Source: Bacteroidales bacterium
GTDB lineage: Bacteria; Bacteroidota; Bacteroidia; Bacteroidales; UBA932
Direction: 5' to 3'
Assembly (NCBI GenBank): GCA_017625535.1
Contig: JAGAKR010000021.1
Coordinates: 62,001 to 126,000, forward strand
Length of the DNA: 64,000 nt
This document shows positions 9,356-18,034 of this stretch, piece after piece. How positions within the stretch are numbered: the first letter of the stretch is position 1; the number at the start of each line of letters is the position of its first letter. The position numbers were made by a program, and so were the translations under genes. A model generated the notes under the pieces. It saw only the letters and a list, made by a program, of their open reading frames with translations. It was not told the DNA's origin and ran no database searches.

Positions 9356-10264
9356 TTAATTGTTTGTAACCAGTTTTATGAAGATGTCATTCATCCTTGG
9401 CATAAGTTCCTGATAAGAGACTATATCGTTCCCCTTGATCAGTTCCCCAAGAATCTGTGCACTTGTGGCACCGCCGGAAACATCCAATACAGCCCTTCTG
9501 TTCCCTTTGTAAATGTCATCCGAGACAACCGTTACAGGAGCCCCTGCCAATGCAACAGGATCTGTTCCCCTGTATATTACCTCCACGTGGTTGTTGCCGT
9601 ATTTGCGCCTTATCTCATCAACCCCTCCGGCAACAATGAGGTTCGACTTGTTTATGAGCGCTATGTTGTCGCACAACTCCTCCACACTCTCCATATTGTG
9701 GGTAGAGAGGATTATTGTTGTACCCGCCTCCTTCAGGGCCAGTATCTCCTTCCTTATAAGATTCACATTTACAGGATCAAAACCCGAAAACGGCTCATCC
9801 AATATGAGCAGCTGCGGCTTGTGCATCACTGTTGTAATGAACTGTATCTTCTGGGCCATTCCCTTGGATAGTTCCTCCACTTTCTTGTCCCACCATCCCT
9901 GGATGCTGAACTTCACAAACCACTCCTTCAGCTCCTTTGTAGCCTGTTTTCCGCTCATACCCTTCAGTTTCGCAAGATATATTGCCTGCTCACCAACCTT
10001 CATCTTTTTGTAAAGCCCCCTCTCCTCCGGAAGGTAGCCTATATTCTCCACATCAGATGGCCTTATTGGTGCTCCGTTGAAGAGGAGTTCACCGCTGTCG
10101 GGAAGAGTAATCTGGTTTATTATTCTTATGAGTGTGGTCTTTCCTGCTCCATTGGGGCCAAGAAGACCAAAAATTTTCCCTTTCGGGATATCAAGGCTCA
10201 CAGAGTTCAATGCTGTAAAATTACCGAACTTCTTTGTTATGCCTGAACAAGTTATGATTCCCAT
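9356..10264 (-). CDS. ABC transporter ATP-binding protein (NatA-like)
   Basis: The ATPase partner of the downstream NatB-like permease. Walker A is GLLGPNGAGKTT, the ABC signature is LSKGMAQKIQ, and Walker B is LLILDEPFSGFDP, with STHNME as the switch histidine. A C-terminal extension of about 80 residues follows, as in ABC-2 ATPases. I start it at the ATG giving MGIITCSGITKKFG, which fits the family; the frame is also open to an ATG at 10291 that would add nine residues. Confidence 0.88.
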   Translation of the reverse strand: MGIITCSGITKKFGNFTALNSVSLDIPKGKIFGLLGPNGAGKTTLIRIINQITLPDSGELLFNGAPIRPSDVENIGYLPEERGLYKKMKVGEQAIYLAKLKGMSGKQATKELKEWFVKFSIQGWWDKKVEELSKGMAQKIQFITTVMHKPQLLILDEPFSGFDPVNVNLIRKEILALKEAGTTIILSTHNMESVEELCDNIALINKSNLIVAGGVDEIRRKYGNNHVEVIYRGTDPVALAGAPVTVVSDDIYKGNRRAVLDVSGGATSAQILGELIKGNDIVSYQELMPRMNDIFIKLVTNN

Positions 10265-10304
10265 TACCTGCTGTTTTAAATTATTCTTCAAATTATCTCC
10301 AATA

Positions 10305-11336
10305 TTACAAATGTAATAAATATTCCCTTAACCTGAGCGCATTATTTTCTGTAACAACGTGCTCCTTTACCAGTTCCTCAAGCAGCTGCAGTTCATCTGC
10401 AAAAGCCCCCTTCCCCCTTATCCTTATGTACGTGAGAATGCCTCTGGCTGCATATGGGCCTATATACGGATGTCTCTCCATAGCACGGCGGTCTGCACCA
10501 AGCAATGAGAATCCCTTTACATCCCTGCCATCCACAATCACATACCCTTCAATCCTCTCATAACGCTCCCGGCCGAACCCATCTATCTCCATCAGTTGCC
10601 GCTTGTCCACAAAAGAACCGCCAAGACGCTCCCTGTATTCCAGAATTTTCCGGGCAAAATGTCCCCCTATCCCATACAGTTCCACCAACGCCGCACTGTC
10701 TGCAGTATTCAAATTGCATACATACCTGTTCCTTTCCACCTTGCCTCCATAAATTGCCCCCGTATTCCCCCCTCCATTCATTCCAGCACCATTATTGCCT
10801 TTTTCCTGCACCATTCTCCCGACAATTAGGCTTCCGGTGCCAGGAACGCCCTCTTTTGATACCAATTTCTCCGCAGAAGCATTTCCGGTGCCCGGAGCAC
10901 CCTTTTTCCGCACCGGAGAGTTTTTCCCAGCAACAGAATCTTTATCGGGAATAAAAATATACCCCTCCAGGGAGGCATACATTGCACTGTCTACCGTGTA
11001 CATCCTGGCAAAATCCTCCCTTCGGCGGAATTTCCCCCCTTTGCTCCTGTAATTGAGGATGGTCTGGGCCTGCCTCTGAGTAAAGCCCAGCAACTGCAGG
11101 CTGTCCAATGTTATTGTATTTGGGTTGAACCTGAATCTCTGTGGCGCGGGTTTGGCATCCTCCGCAACATCTGGAGCCCCTGCACCCCTTATCTTCTGAA
11201 ACACAAATGTTGCAACCTGAAACACAAACAGCAGGGCAATGAGGACAACCACCCCCATTGCTCTGCTGTTGGAAATCTCAATTGACCTTCCCTTACTCTT
11301 CCTCTGACTGCTCTCCCCCCTCATATCCTGCTCCAC
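10305..11336 (-). CDS. Membrane-anchored helix-hairpin-helix protein
   Basis: The 343-residue protein has a basic N-terminus, one TM segment (about residues 28-46), and at least two ComEA-like helix-hairpin-helix modules: LLGFTQRQAQTILNYRSKGG (about 80-100) and ELYGIGGHFARKILEYRERL (about 220-240). A third, more divergent one lies near the C-terminus. A low-complexity linker rich in G, V and P separates the first two. Such proteins bind DNA non-specifically; a role in DNA uptake or at the envelope is inference. The start overlaps rsmI by 44 bases; ATGs at residues 5 and 27 are alternatives. Confidence 0.75.
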   Translation of the reverse strand: MEQDMRGESSQRKSKGRSIEISNSRAMGVVVLIALLFVFQVATFVFQKIRGAGAPDVAEDAKPAPQRFRFNPNTITLDSLQLLGFTQRQAQTILNYRSKGGKFRRREDFARMYTVDSAMYASLEGYIFIPDKDSVAGKNSPVRKKGAPGTGNASAEKLVSKEGVPGTGSLIVGRMVQEKGNNGAGMNGGGNTGAIYGGKVERNRYVCNLNTADSAALVELYGIGGHFARKILEYRERLGGSFVDKRQLMEIDGFGRERYERIEGYVIVDGRDVKGFSLLGADRRAMERHPYIGPYAARGILTYIRIRGKGAFADELQLLEELVKEHVVTENNALRLREYLLHL

Positions 11337-11994
11337 TTACAATCATTACAATCTCACCTTTAGGCTCATGCGCAGAATACCACTGCTGCAGTTCCTCCAC
11401 TGTACCGCGCCTGCACTCTTCGTGCATCTTGCTTATCTCCCGGCACACCGCCGCCTTCCTCTGAGGCCCAAAGAACTCAACCATCTGTCCCAGTGTCTTT
11501 ACCAGACGGTACGGTGATTCATATATTATCATTGTCCTCTCTTCCTGTGCCAATTGCCTGAATTTTGTCTGGCGTCCTTTCTTCACAGGGAGAAAACCCT
11601 CAAAACAGAACCTGTCACACGGGAACCCTGATGTTACCAGCGCCGGCACAAATGCTGTTGCTCCCGGCAGTGTCTCCACCTCAACACCAGCCTCAACACA
11701 AGTCCTCACCAGGAGGAAACCCGGATCTGAAATGCCCGGAGTACCGGCATCACTTATAAGGGCCACATTCATACCTGCAAGAATCTTTTCACACACCCCG
11801 GCAGCGGTCTTGTGCTCATTGAACTTGTGGTGGCTCTCCATATGTGTGGATATTTCATACTTCTTCAAAAGCACCGAACTTGTCCTGGTATCCTCCGCCA
11901 GAACAAGATCAACCTCCTTCAGAACCCTCAGCGCCCTTAATGTTATGTCCTCCATATTCCCGATAGGGGTTGGGACAAGATATAACTTAGCCAT
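11293..11994 (-). CDS. rsmI: 16S rRNA (cytidine1402-2'-O)-methyltransferase
   Basis: The 233-residue tetrapyrrole-methylase-fold enzyme uses SAM to 2'-O-methylate C1402 of 16S rRNA. It opens LYLVPTPIGNMEDITLRAL and has the SAM-binding LISDAGTPGISDPGFLL and the FEGFLPVKKGRQ segment, all standard for RsmI. It is somewhat shorter than the E. coli protein, as is usual in Bacteroidota. It lies between an acidic protein two bases upstream and the helix-hairpin-helix gene it overlaps. Confidence 0.95.
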   Translation of the reverse strand: MAKLYLVPTPIGNMEDITLRALRVLKEVDLVLAEDTRTSSVLLKKYEISTHMESHHKFNEHKTAAGVCEKILAGMNVALISDAGTPGISDPGFLLVRTCVEAGVEVETLPGATAFVPALVTSGFPCDRFCFEGFLPVKKGRQTKFRQLAQEERTMIIYESPYRLVKTLGQMVEFFGPQRKAAVCREISKMHEECRRGTVEELQQWYSAHEPKGEIVMIVSGAGYEGGEQSEEE

Positions 11995-11996
11995 CT

Positions 11997-12728
11997 CTAA
12001 CTCTCCTGTATCTGTTTGTTGAACCTTCTTCTCACTGTCATATAGAACCTGTAAACCTCATCGCTCTCCTCATCCCACTGCGGATACCTCTCCCTCATAT
12101 ATTCCACTGCATCCACAAGTTTCTCCATACCGTTGAGTGCAGAGAGTGCCGCGGCAAACCTCTCTTCATCTCCATAAAACAGTTCATTAAGGAACAGTAT
12201 CCTGTCATTGAGGCCTATCCCGTCACGTATATCCTCTATATACGGACCAGGGATATCAACCTCCCAGTCGTACCAGTCGGGGCGGGCCTTGTCCACAACC
12301 AGAACAGGCTCATCTTCCGGTTCCGGTGCAGGCTCAAGCACTTCAAAATCCTGATCCTCCGGTTCCAGCACCTCCGGTTCCTCTTCAAACTCAAATTCTA
12401 TCTCTATTTCGGGCTGCTCTTCAACTGCAACCTCAGGCTCTTCATACATCACCTCATCAACAACCTCCTCCATCATCTCTTCTGCAGACTCCTCTTCCTC
12501 CACTGCAAATACCTCTGCACTCTCCTCAAATGCCTCTGCAACCTCTGCCGGCTCCGCTACCATCTCTTCCTGCATCATACCCCTCATCTCCGCTTCCCTT
12601 ATCTTCTCCTCAAGTCCGGCCACTCTGGCCTCCAGCAGCGCAATTCTTTTCACCAGCGCATCCTCCCTATCCTGGAGCATCTGCGCCATTGATGAAAACA
12701 TCCCTGCCAAATTCTTCATCTCATCCAT
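11997..12728 (-). CDS. Acidic coiled-coil hypothetical protein
   Basis: I choose the ATG at 12728 (MDEMKNLAGMF) because an AAGGAGGAG sequence sits just upstream on the minus strand and the longer frame would run back into folE. The 243-residue protein has a short coiled coil (about 15-50), a long Glu/Pro/Val-rich acidic linker (about 55-155), and a conserved-looking C-terminal domain (GIGLNDRILFLNELFYGDEE). The last part resembles a domain found in Bacteroidota hypothetical proteins. Function is unknown. It sits between folE and rsmI in a tight cluster. Confidence 0.75.
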   Translation of the reverse strand: MDEMKNLAGMFSSMAQMLQDREDALVKRIALLEARVAGLEEKIREAEMRGMMQEEMVAEPAEVAEAFEESAEVFAVEEEESAEEMMEEVVDEVMYEEPEVAVEEQPEIEIEFEFEEEPEVLEPEDQDFEVLEPAPEPEDEPVLVVDKARPDWYDWEVDIPGPYIEDIRDGIGLNDRILFLNELFYGDEERFAAALSALNGMEKLVDAVEYMRERYPQWDEESDEVYRFYMTVRRRFNKQIQES

Positions 12729-12742
12729 ATCTCCTCCTTTAT
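12729..12742 (-). promoter_or_regulatory. Strong Shine-Dalgarno before the acidic protein
   Basis: The minus strand reads AAAGGAGGAGAT directly before the ATG at 12728. A perfect AGGAGG is unusual here, because most genes in this window have none. It decides the start of the downstream gene. Confidence 0.7.
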
Positions 12743-12751
12743 GCATCAATA

Positions 12752-13351
12752 CTAATGGAGACTTACACCTATAAGCCTCATGAATTCCTCCCTGGTTCTG
12801 ATGTCCCTGAGGAACGCACCTGTAAATGCAGATGTAGTGGTAACGGAATTCTGTTTCTGCACACCCCTTATCTGCATGCACATATGTGCAGCCTCAATAA
12901 CAACCGCAACACCCAGAGGATTGAGTGTCTCCTGTATGCAGTCCCTTATCTGCACCGTAAGCCTCTCCTGTACCTGCAGACGGCGGGCAAAAGCATCCAC
13001 AACGCGCGGAATCTTGCTCAGTCCGGTAATAACTCCATTGGGGATATATGCAATGTGCGCCTTGCCATAGAAAGGAAGCATATGGTGCTCGCACATTGAA
13101 TATATCTCAATATCCTTCACAAGCACTATCTGCTGGTAATCCTCCTTGAATCTTGCAGAATTGAGGATTGCCACAGGGTCCATATTGTATCCCTGTGTAA
13201 GGAACTGCATTGCCTTTGCAACACGCTCCGGGGTCTTGAGCAGACCCTCCCTCTGCGGATCTTCGCCCAACAGAGACAAAATTGCCTCATAATGCTCTGC
13301 AAGTTTCTGTGTGGTCTCAGTGTCAAACTGTTCTATCTTTGTGTATGCCAT
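12752..13351 (-). CDS. folE: GTP cyclohydrolase I
   Basis: The 199-residue enzyme converts GTP to 7,8-dihydroneopterin triphosphate, the first step of folate synthesis. The zinc ligands are visible as MCEHH (Cys87, His90) and Cys158 in HMCMQIRG. The signature [14 protein letters not shown] and the C-terminal [14 protein letters not shown] are standard. A TACCTTTG box at 13389-13396 lies about 40 bases before the start. It is divergent from the two-component pair. Confidence 0.97.
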   Translation of the reverse strand: MAYTKIEQFDTETTQKLAEHYEAILSLLGEDPQREGLLKTPERVAKAMQFLTQGYNMDPVAILNSARFKEDYQQIVLVKDIEIYSMCEHHMLPFYGKAHIAYIPNGVITGLSKIPRVVDAFARRLQVQERLTVQIRDCIQETLNPLGVAVVIEAAHMCMQIRGVQKQNSVTTTSAFTGAFLRDIRTREEFMRLIGVSLH

Positions 13352-13388
13352 AGGTTTTCAAGAATCAATTCATAGGGTTATCGGGAAA

Positions 13389-13418
13389 CAAAGGTATGTA
13401 AAAAAATTGCTATATTTG
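13389..13418. promoter_or_regulatory. Divergent -7 boxes, folE and response regulator
   Basis: On the minus strand 13389-13396 reads TACCTTTG (toward folE). On the plus strand 13411-13418 reads TATATTTG (toward the response regulator at 13455). Both fit TAnnTTTG; -33 elements are not clear. The two promoters sit within 30 bases of each other. Confidence 0.5.
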
Positions 13419-13454
13419 TAACTTAGGTTACACTTAACTTCACTTTATGACCTT

Positions 13455-14192
13455 ATGGAGAACAAATTGGACAAATACAGGATCCTTGTGGTTGATGACG
13501 AAGAAGACATCCGCGACATCCTGCAATACAATCTTCAGAATGCGGGCTATATTGCCGATACCGCATCCAGTTCCGAAGAGGCCCTTTTCAAATTGAAGAA
13601 TACTTATCATCTTCTGCTGCTGGACATTATGATGGACGGCATAAGCGGACTCAAGATGGCCCAACTGCTCAGGGAAGAGTACGGCAACAACGTGCCCATA
13701 ATTTTCATATCAGCACTGGACAGTGAGAATGATGTGGTATCAGGATTCAGTAAAGGTGGGGATGACTACATACCCAAACCTTTCTCCATAAAGGAGGTTT
13801 TGGCCAGGGTAAAGGCCGTACTGGCAAGAAGTTACAACAATACTGTTCCCGACGGCAACCCGTATGCCTCACAGCCGAAGAAGGAAGATTCCGCTCCCGA
13901 CGACAAATTCATCCACAAGAACCTGATGATAGATTACGAAAAGAAACTGGTTTTTGTAGACGGGCAGGAGGTTACCCTCACCAAAAAGGAGAATGAGATT
14001 CTTACCCTTATGTCCAGAAACCCGAACAAGTTATTCTCCAGGGATGACATACTCCAACTTGTATGGAAAGAGGAGAGTTATGTGCTTGAAAGGACCATTG
14101 ATGTACACATTGCCAGACTGAGGAAAAAATTGGGCAGTTGCGGTGAGTGGATAATCAACAGATCCGGTTACGGGTATTGTATGCACATATAG
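13455..14192 (+). CDS. OmpR/PhoB-family response regulator
   Basis: The 245-residue protein has a receiver domain with acidic pocket VVDDEED (about 12-18), phospho-acceptor Asp57 in LLLLDIMMD, and Lys108 in IPKPF. A winged-helix DNA-binding domain follows (about 150-245), including RTIDVHIARLRKKLG. It resembles Bacteroidota RprY-type regulators, but the orthology is not proven. The cognate kinase follows twelve bases downstream. Confidence 0.93.
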   Translation: MENKLDKYRILVVDDEEDIRDILQYNLQNAGYIADTASSSEEALFKLKNTYHLLLLDIMMDGISGLKMAQLLREEYGNNVPIIFISALDSENDVVSGFSKGGDDYIPKPFSIKEVLARVKAVLARSYNNTVPDGNPYASQPKKEDSAPDDKFIHKNLMIDYEKKLVFVDGQEVTLTKKENEILTLMSRNPNKLFSRDDILQLVWKEESYVLERTIDVHIARLRKKLGSCGEWIINRSGYGYCMHI

Positions 14193-14203
14193 ATTTTCCG
14201 GTT

Positions 14204-15574
14204 ATGATGCTTAGATTCAAATACCAGTTGATATTCTATTACTTTGTGGTAATTGCAATATTGATTTGTGCGTTTCTGGTGTATGTAATGCAGCAGAACA
14301 GGGATTTCAGCATCAAGACGGAGAGGGATGAACTCATAAAGTACAACGGTATAATCTACCAGTCATACAAGATGGGCATTCCATTTGAGGACGTTGAAAT
14401 TCCGGAAGGGATGAAAGTGACGGTAATTGACACTACCTACCGTATAATCTTCCATAGCATAGACCTGCCCATTATGGAAAGCAGTGATATGAGAGATGAG
14501 ATTCTGGAGGCCGAAGCGACAGGTGACGGCACATCACTAAGATTCTCTCCCGCAATGAAAGGGCAATATCTGTTCTATGCCAAGAAGTATCCGGAATTCT
14601 ACCTGAGGACAGCCATCCCATACGAATATGAGAAAGTTATCCTTGATACCCCCCGTACGGGATACCAATATGCAATTGGTATTCTCATTTTGGCGCTGTT
14701 CGGGACACTCTTCTACATATCCAACCGCCTTACCCGTCCTCTGAAGGCATTCCACTCATTTTTCAATATGCTGAGGTCAAGCAAAAAAGACTTTTCATCC
14801 ATTGAGTTCCCCAACAACGAGTATGGAGACATAGGGAGAAAAATTGTAAATACCTACGAGCAGCTGGAACAGGTAAAACAGTTCAAGCAGGAGGTTACCC
14901 ACAATATTGCCCATGAGTTGAAGACCCCACTTACAGGAATAAGGGCATATCTGGAGACTATAATCTCCGATGAACAGATGCCGTCTGAAATGATGAGGAA
15001 ATTTGCTGACAGGGCATACAAACAGACACTGAGGCTTTCATCCCTTGTAAATGATGTTTCTGTGCTCAACAAACTTGACGAGCAGTCTGAATATTACAAA
15101 ATTGAGGAGGTAAACATCTCCAACTGCCTCAAGGAGATTGAAGAGGAACTTTCATACAAGCTGAAGGCAAACAACACGGTGTTCAATCCGCTGATTAGCA
15201 GCGAACTCTCCATAAGGAGCAGCCACGACATCATATACTCCCTCTTCAAGAACCTTATGGACAACACTCTGGAACATGCGGGACCGGATACTACAATAAC
15301 CATAATGGCAGGAATATCCCAACGCTCCGGAGACCCCAACTACAGGATAAACTTCACATACAAGGATAATGGCAAAGGTATTCCCGATGATGCCATTGAC
15401 AAATTGTTTGACCGGTTCTACCGTATAGAGGAGGGGCGCGCCAGAAAATCTGGAGGAAGCGGCCTGGGACTGGCAATTGTAAAGAACTCTGTACTCTTCC
15501 ATAAAGGTGAAATTACAGTAGACAATGATCCTGAAGGTGGAATAATATTCAAATTCGACCTCATGTCATTGTAA
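14204..15574 (+). CDS. Sensor histidine kinase
   Basis: I start at the ATG-ATG pair at 14204, just after the regulator stop; the frame is open further upstream but would overlap it. The 456-residue protein has TM1 (about 9-29), an extracytoplasmic sensor (about 30-150), TM2 (about 154-172) and a HisKA domain with His237 in HNIAHELKTPLTG. The HATPase domain shows the N box NLMDNTLEHA, DNGKGIP and GGSGLGLAIV. It partners the adjacent response regulator. The pair resembles RprXY; the signal is unknown. Confidence 0.92.
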   Translation: MMLRFKYQLIFYYFVVIAILICAFLVYVMQQNRDFSIKTERDELIKYNGIIYQSYKMGIPFEDVEIPEGMKVTVIDTTYRIIFHSIDLPIMESSDMRDEILEAEATGDGTSLRFSPAMKGQYLFYAKKYPEFYLRTAIPYEYEKVILDTPRTGYQYAIGILILALFGTLFYISNRLTRPLKAFHSFFNMLRSSKKDFSSIEFPNNEYGDIGRKIVNTYEQLEQVKQFKQEVTHNIAHELKTPLTGIRAYLETIISDEQMPSEMMRKFADRAYKQTLRLSSLVNDVSVLNKLDEQSEYYKIEEVNISNCLKEIEEELSYKLKANNTVFNPLISSELSIRSSHDIIYSLFKNLMDNTLEHAGPDTTITIMAGISQRSGDPNYRINFTYKDNGKGIPDDAIDKLFDRFYRIEEGRARKSGGSGLGLAIVKNSVLFHKGEITVDNDPEGGIIFKFDLMSL

Positions 15575-15606
15575 TGGGGTACATTTATTGCTTGGAAATA
15601 CCATAA

Positions 15607-16377
15607 ATGAAAAGATCTGCAATGAACATACTTTTTACAGCAGCGGAACAGGAAGAACTGGATTGCGCATTGAAGGCTTACAGAGAGATGATTGAAGGAT
15701 CTGTGGCGGATGGTACAAATTGTGGCAATGTCCCAAAGGTTTCATTCCATCTTACCGGAATTGGGTCCACACAGGCGTGCCATAAGGTGACAAGTGAAAT
15801 CTTAAGGGGTTTGATGCGTGGAGAGCCTTATGACCTTGTCATAAATATAGGAATAGCTGGAAGTTATGATATGGAGAGGTTCCCTATGGGGTCTGCTGCA
15901 GTAATTTGCAGGGAGCATTTTGGCGACCTGGGGTTTGAAACAGCAGATGGATTCAGAGACCTTTTCCAGAGCGGCATACTGGAGGAGGACGGTTTCCCGT
16001 ATACAGGCGGGGCTCTTGTACGCCCTTTGCTCCCTTTCGGGGAGATAGAGAAAGTCCTGGACAAATATGACAATGGAGTTGGGGTTACAGTCCAGACAGT
16101 TACCGGCGACCCTGTTAAAGTGGAGGCTCTTTGCAACAGATACTCTCCACAAATAGAGAGTATGGAGGGGGCTGCCGTATATTATGCCGCTCTGCAGGAG
16201 AATGTGCCGTTTTTTGAACTGAGAACCGTTTCCAACGCCGTTGGTGAGAGGAACAGGAAGAATTGGGACATTCCCGCAGCCCTTGCCACACTGGAAGTGT
16301 GCTGCAGGGAAATTATGGAAGGAATACTAAAACAGTGCAGTTATGGAGAAAGTGAGAAAGGAGATAATAAGAATTGA
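15607..16377 (+). CDS. mqnB: Futalosine hydrolase
   Basis: The 256-residue nucleosidase-fold protein cleaves the base from futalosine in the alternative menaquinone pathway. The family signature is the C-terminal [14 protein letters not shown], with the catalytic acidic residue, and [17 protein letters not shown], which distinguishes MqnB from MTA/SAH nucleosidase. INIGIAGSY provides the ribose-binding segment. No other mqn gene lies in the window. Its 3' end overlaps the next gene by 35 bases. Confidence 0.85.
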   Translation: MKRSAMNILFTAAEQEELDCALKAYREMIEGSVADGTNCGNVPKVSFHLTGIGSTQACHKVTSEILRGLMRGEPYDLVINIGIAGSYDMERFPMGSAAVICREHFGDLGFETADGFRDLFQSGILEEDGFPYTGGALVRPLLPFGEIEKVLDKYDNGVGVTVQTVTGDPVKVEALCNRYSPQIESMEGAAVYYAALQENVPFFELRTVSNAVGERNRKNWDIPAALATLEVCCREIMEGILKQCSYGESEKGDNKN

Positions 16378-17059
16378 GGGGCTGAAGAAGTTCTACAATC
16401 TTGGCACCCAACAGGTAAAGGCGTTGAATGGAGTTGATCTCTCCATCTGTGGGAATGAATATGTGGCAATAATGGGGCCGTCGGGTTCCGGAAAATCCAC
16501 CCTTATGAACATCCTTGGATGCCTTGACACTCCGTCGGGAGGAAAATACATCCTCAACGGCACGGATGTGAGCCAGATGGGGGATGGGGAACTTGCCCAG
16601 GTGAGGAACAGTGAGATTGGGTTTGTGTTCCAGTCTTTCAACCTGTTGCCAAGGTATACATCTTTGGAGAATGTTGCACTTCCCCTCATTTATTCGGGGG
16701 TACCCCGCAATATAAGGGAGAAAAAGGCCCGGGAGGCTCTGGAATCTGTGGGGCTTGGGGAGAGGATGGAACACAAGCCTGCAGAGTTGTCGGGAGGACA
16801 AAGGCAGAGGGTTGCTGTAGCCAGGGCCCTTATAAACAACCCTTCAATAATTCTGGCAGATGAACCTACCGGAAACCTGGATACAAAAACCTCAATTGAG
16901 ATAATGAGACTTTTTGAGGAGATTTACAAAAAGGGGAATACAGTAATTCTGGTTACCCACGAAGAGGATATAGCACAGCACGCAAGAAGAATAATAAGAT
17001 TAAGGGACGGGGTTATTGAGAGTGACACCACAAATCCTGCCCCTGCAATGGAAATATAA
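16343..17059 (+). CDS. LolD/MacB-type ABC ATPase without adjacent permease
   Basis: The 238-residue ATPase belongs to the LolD/MacB/FtsE class: Walker [12 protein letters not shown]-loop [17 protein letters not shown], signature [15 protein letters not shown], and Walker [12 protein letters not shown]. Relatives power lipoprotein release or tripartite export with a separate four-TM permease. No permease is encoded nearby, so it works with an unlinked partner. The first in-frame ATG overlaps mqnB by 35 bases; no other good start is seen. Confidence 0.9.
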   Translation: MEKVRKEIIRIEGLKKFYNLGTQQVKALNGVDLSICGNEYVAIMGPSGSGKSTLMNILGCLDTPSGGKYILNGTDVSQMGDGELAQVRNSEIGFVFQSFNLLPRYTSLENVALPLIYSGVPRNIREKKAREALESVGLGERMEHKPAELSGGQRQRVAVARALINNPSIILADEPTGNLDTKTSIEIMRLFEEIYKKGNTVILVTHEEDIAQHARRIIRLRDGVIESDTTNPAPAMEI

Positions 17060-17071
17060 TTTTTAAAGGAT

Positions 17072-17629
17072 ATGAAAATTTATACTAAAGGGGGGGATAA
17101 GGGGACCACATCCCTCGTAGGCGGAAAAAGGGTTCCGAAGAATCATCCCAGAGTGGAGGCATATGGAGATCTTGATGAACTCATTTCATTTTTGGGCATC
17201 ATCATCTCTGATACAGGTCTGGAAGATGTAAAGAAAGATTTGAGGAAAATACAGGAGGACCTTATGCTCATCTCCGCACATTTTGCTTCAGACGGCTCAA
17301 GCAAGAGCCTCAAGGAGGTTGGTGAGGATGCAATTGCATTTCTGGAGAACGGGATTGATGCAATGACAGCCCAACTCCCGCCACAGACAGCATTCATTCT
17401 GCCGGGTACTCCAAGGGTATCTTCTGAGTGCCACGTTGCCAGAACAATCTGCAGACGTGCCGAAAGACACGCCATTGCCATAGGAACAGGGGGTGAAGCA
17501 AACACCCAAGTGACTGGACAAGTGGAGGTTGGCATGAGGTATCTGAACAGGCTCTCAGACTGGCTTTTCACCCTTGCAAGATTTTTATGTATAAAAAGTG
17601 AAGAAAAAGAGGTGTTCTGGTTGCCGTAA
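17072..17629 (+). CDS. Cob(I)alamin adenosyltransferase, PduO type
   Basis: The 185-residue enzyme transfers the adenosyl group of ATP to cob(I)alamin, forming the cofactor used by MutAB. The N-terminal ATP-binding motif is MKIYTKGGDKGTTSLVGG; the later segment RTICRRAERHAIA and the C-terminal LNRLSDWLFTLARF are the cobalamin-side signature. It lies twelve bases after the ABC ATPase gene, probably cotranscribed with mqnB. Confidence 0.94.
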   Translation: MKIYTKGGDKGTTSLVGGKRVPKNHPRVEAYGDLDELISFLGIIISDTGLEDVKKDLRKIQEDLMLISAHFASDGSSKSLKEVGEDAIAFLENGIDAMTAQLPPQTAFILPGTPRVSSECHVARTICRRAERHAIAIGTGGEANTQVTGQVEVGMRYLNRLSDWLFTLARFLCIKSEEKEVFWLP

Positions 17630-17649
17630 CAAATTTTTTGCTATATTTG
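17621..17649 (+). promoter_or_regulatory. Promoter for the DUF2795 gene
   Basis: TTG at 17621-17623, an 18-base spacer, then TATATTTG at 17642-17649: a full Bacteroidota -33/-7 match. The leader to the ATG at 17702 is about 45 bases and A+T-rich. Confidence 0.65.
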
Positions 17650-17701
17650 CGCCCCGTTGTAAGACAGGGGATTAATTTGTTAAAAATTAAATTTTTATAC
17701 T

Positions 17702-17923
17702 ATGTATTGGACACTAGAACTTGCATCCAAACTTGAGGATGCACCATGGCCTGCCACCAAAGATGAGCTTATTGATTATGCAACACGCTCAGGAGCTCCT
17801 CTGGAGGTGATTGAGAACCTTAATGACCTTGAGGACGATGGTGAGGTTTACGAGAGCATTGAGGAAATCTGGCCAGACTATCCAAGCAAAGAAGACTTCT
17901 TCTTCAACGAGGACGAGTATTAA
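17702..17923 (+). CDS. DUF2795-like small acidic protein
   Basis: The 73-residue acidic protein starts MYWTLELASKLEDAPWPATK and contains DELIDYATRSGAPLEVIENL, typical of the DUF2795 family common in Bacteroidota. Molecular function is unknown. It has its own promoter and a strong terminator, so it is a monocistronic unit, probably well expressed. Confidence 0.85.
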   Translation: MYWTLELASKLEDAPWPATKDELIDYATRSGAPLEVIENLNDLEDDGEVYESIEEIWPDYPSKEDFFFNEDEY

Positions 17924-17968
17924 AATTGCTCCTGAAGTTGAAGTTACAGAAATTTAAGAATCACAGCA

Positions 17969-17999
17969 GGGACAAGGGGAATTACCTTGTCCCTTTTTT
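17969..17999 (+). terminator. Rho-independent terminator after the DUF2795 gene
   Basis: GGGACAAGG pairs with CCTTGTCCC across a seven-base loop, followed by TTTTTT. Confidence 0.85.
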
Positions 18000-18002
18000 A
18001 TG

Positions 18003-18010
18003 TATATTTG
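18003..18010 (+). promoter_or_regulatory. -7 box for trkA
   Basis: TATATTTG lies 24 bases before the trkA ATG at 18035, overlapping the end of the previous terminator region. No -33 TTG is found at standard spacing. Confidence 0.45.
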
Positions 18011-18034
18011 CGTTGGTACAGAAATTTTCCGGAT

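Noticed and set aside
12729-12881. Extended N-terminus of the acidic protein
   Set aside because: It overlaps folE, and the strong Shine-Dalgarno favours the start at 12728.
12326-13099. Pro/Gln/Leu-rich plus-strand ORF
   Set aside because: Mirror of the Glu-rich linker of the acidic protein on the other strand.
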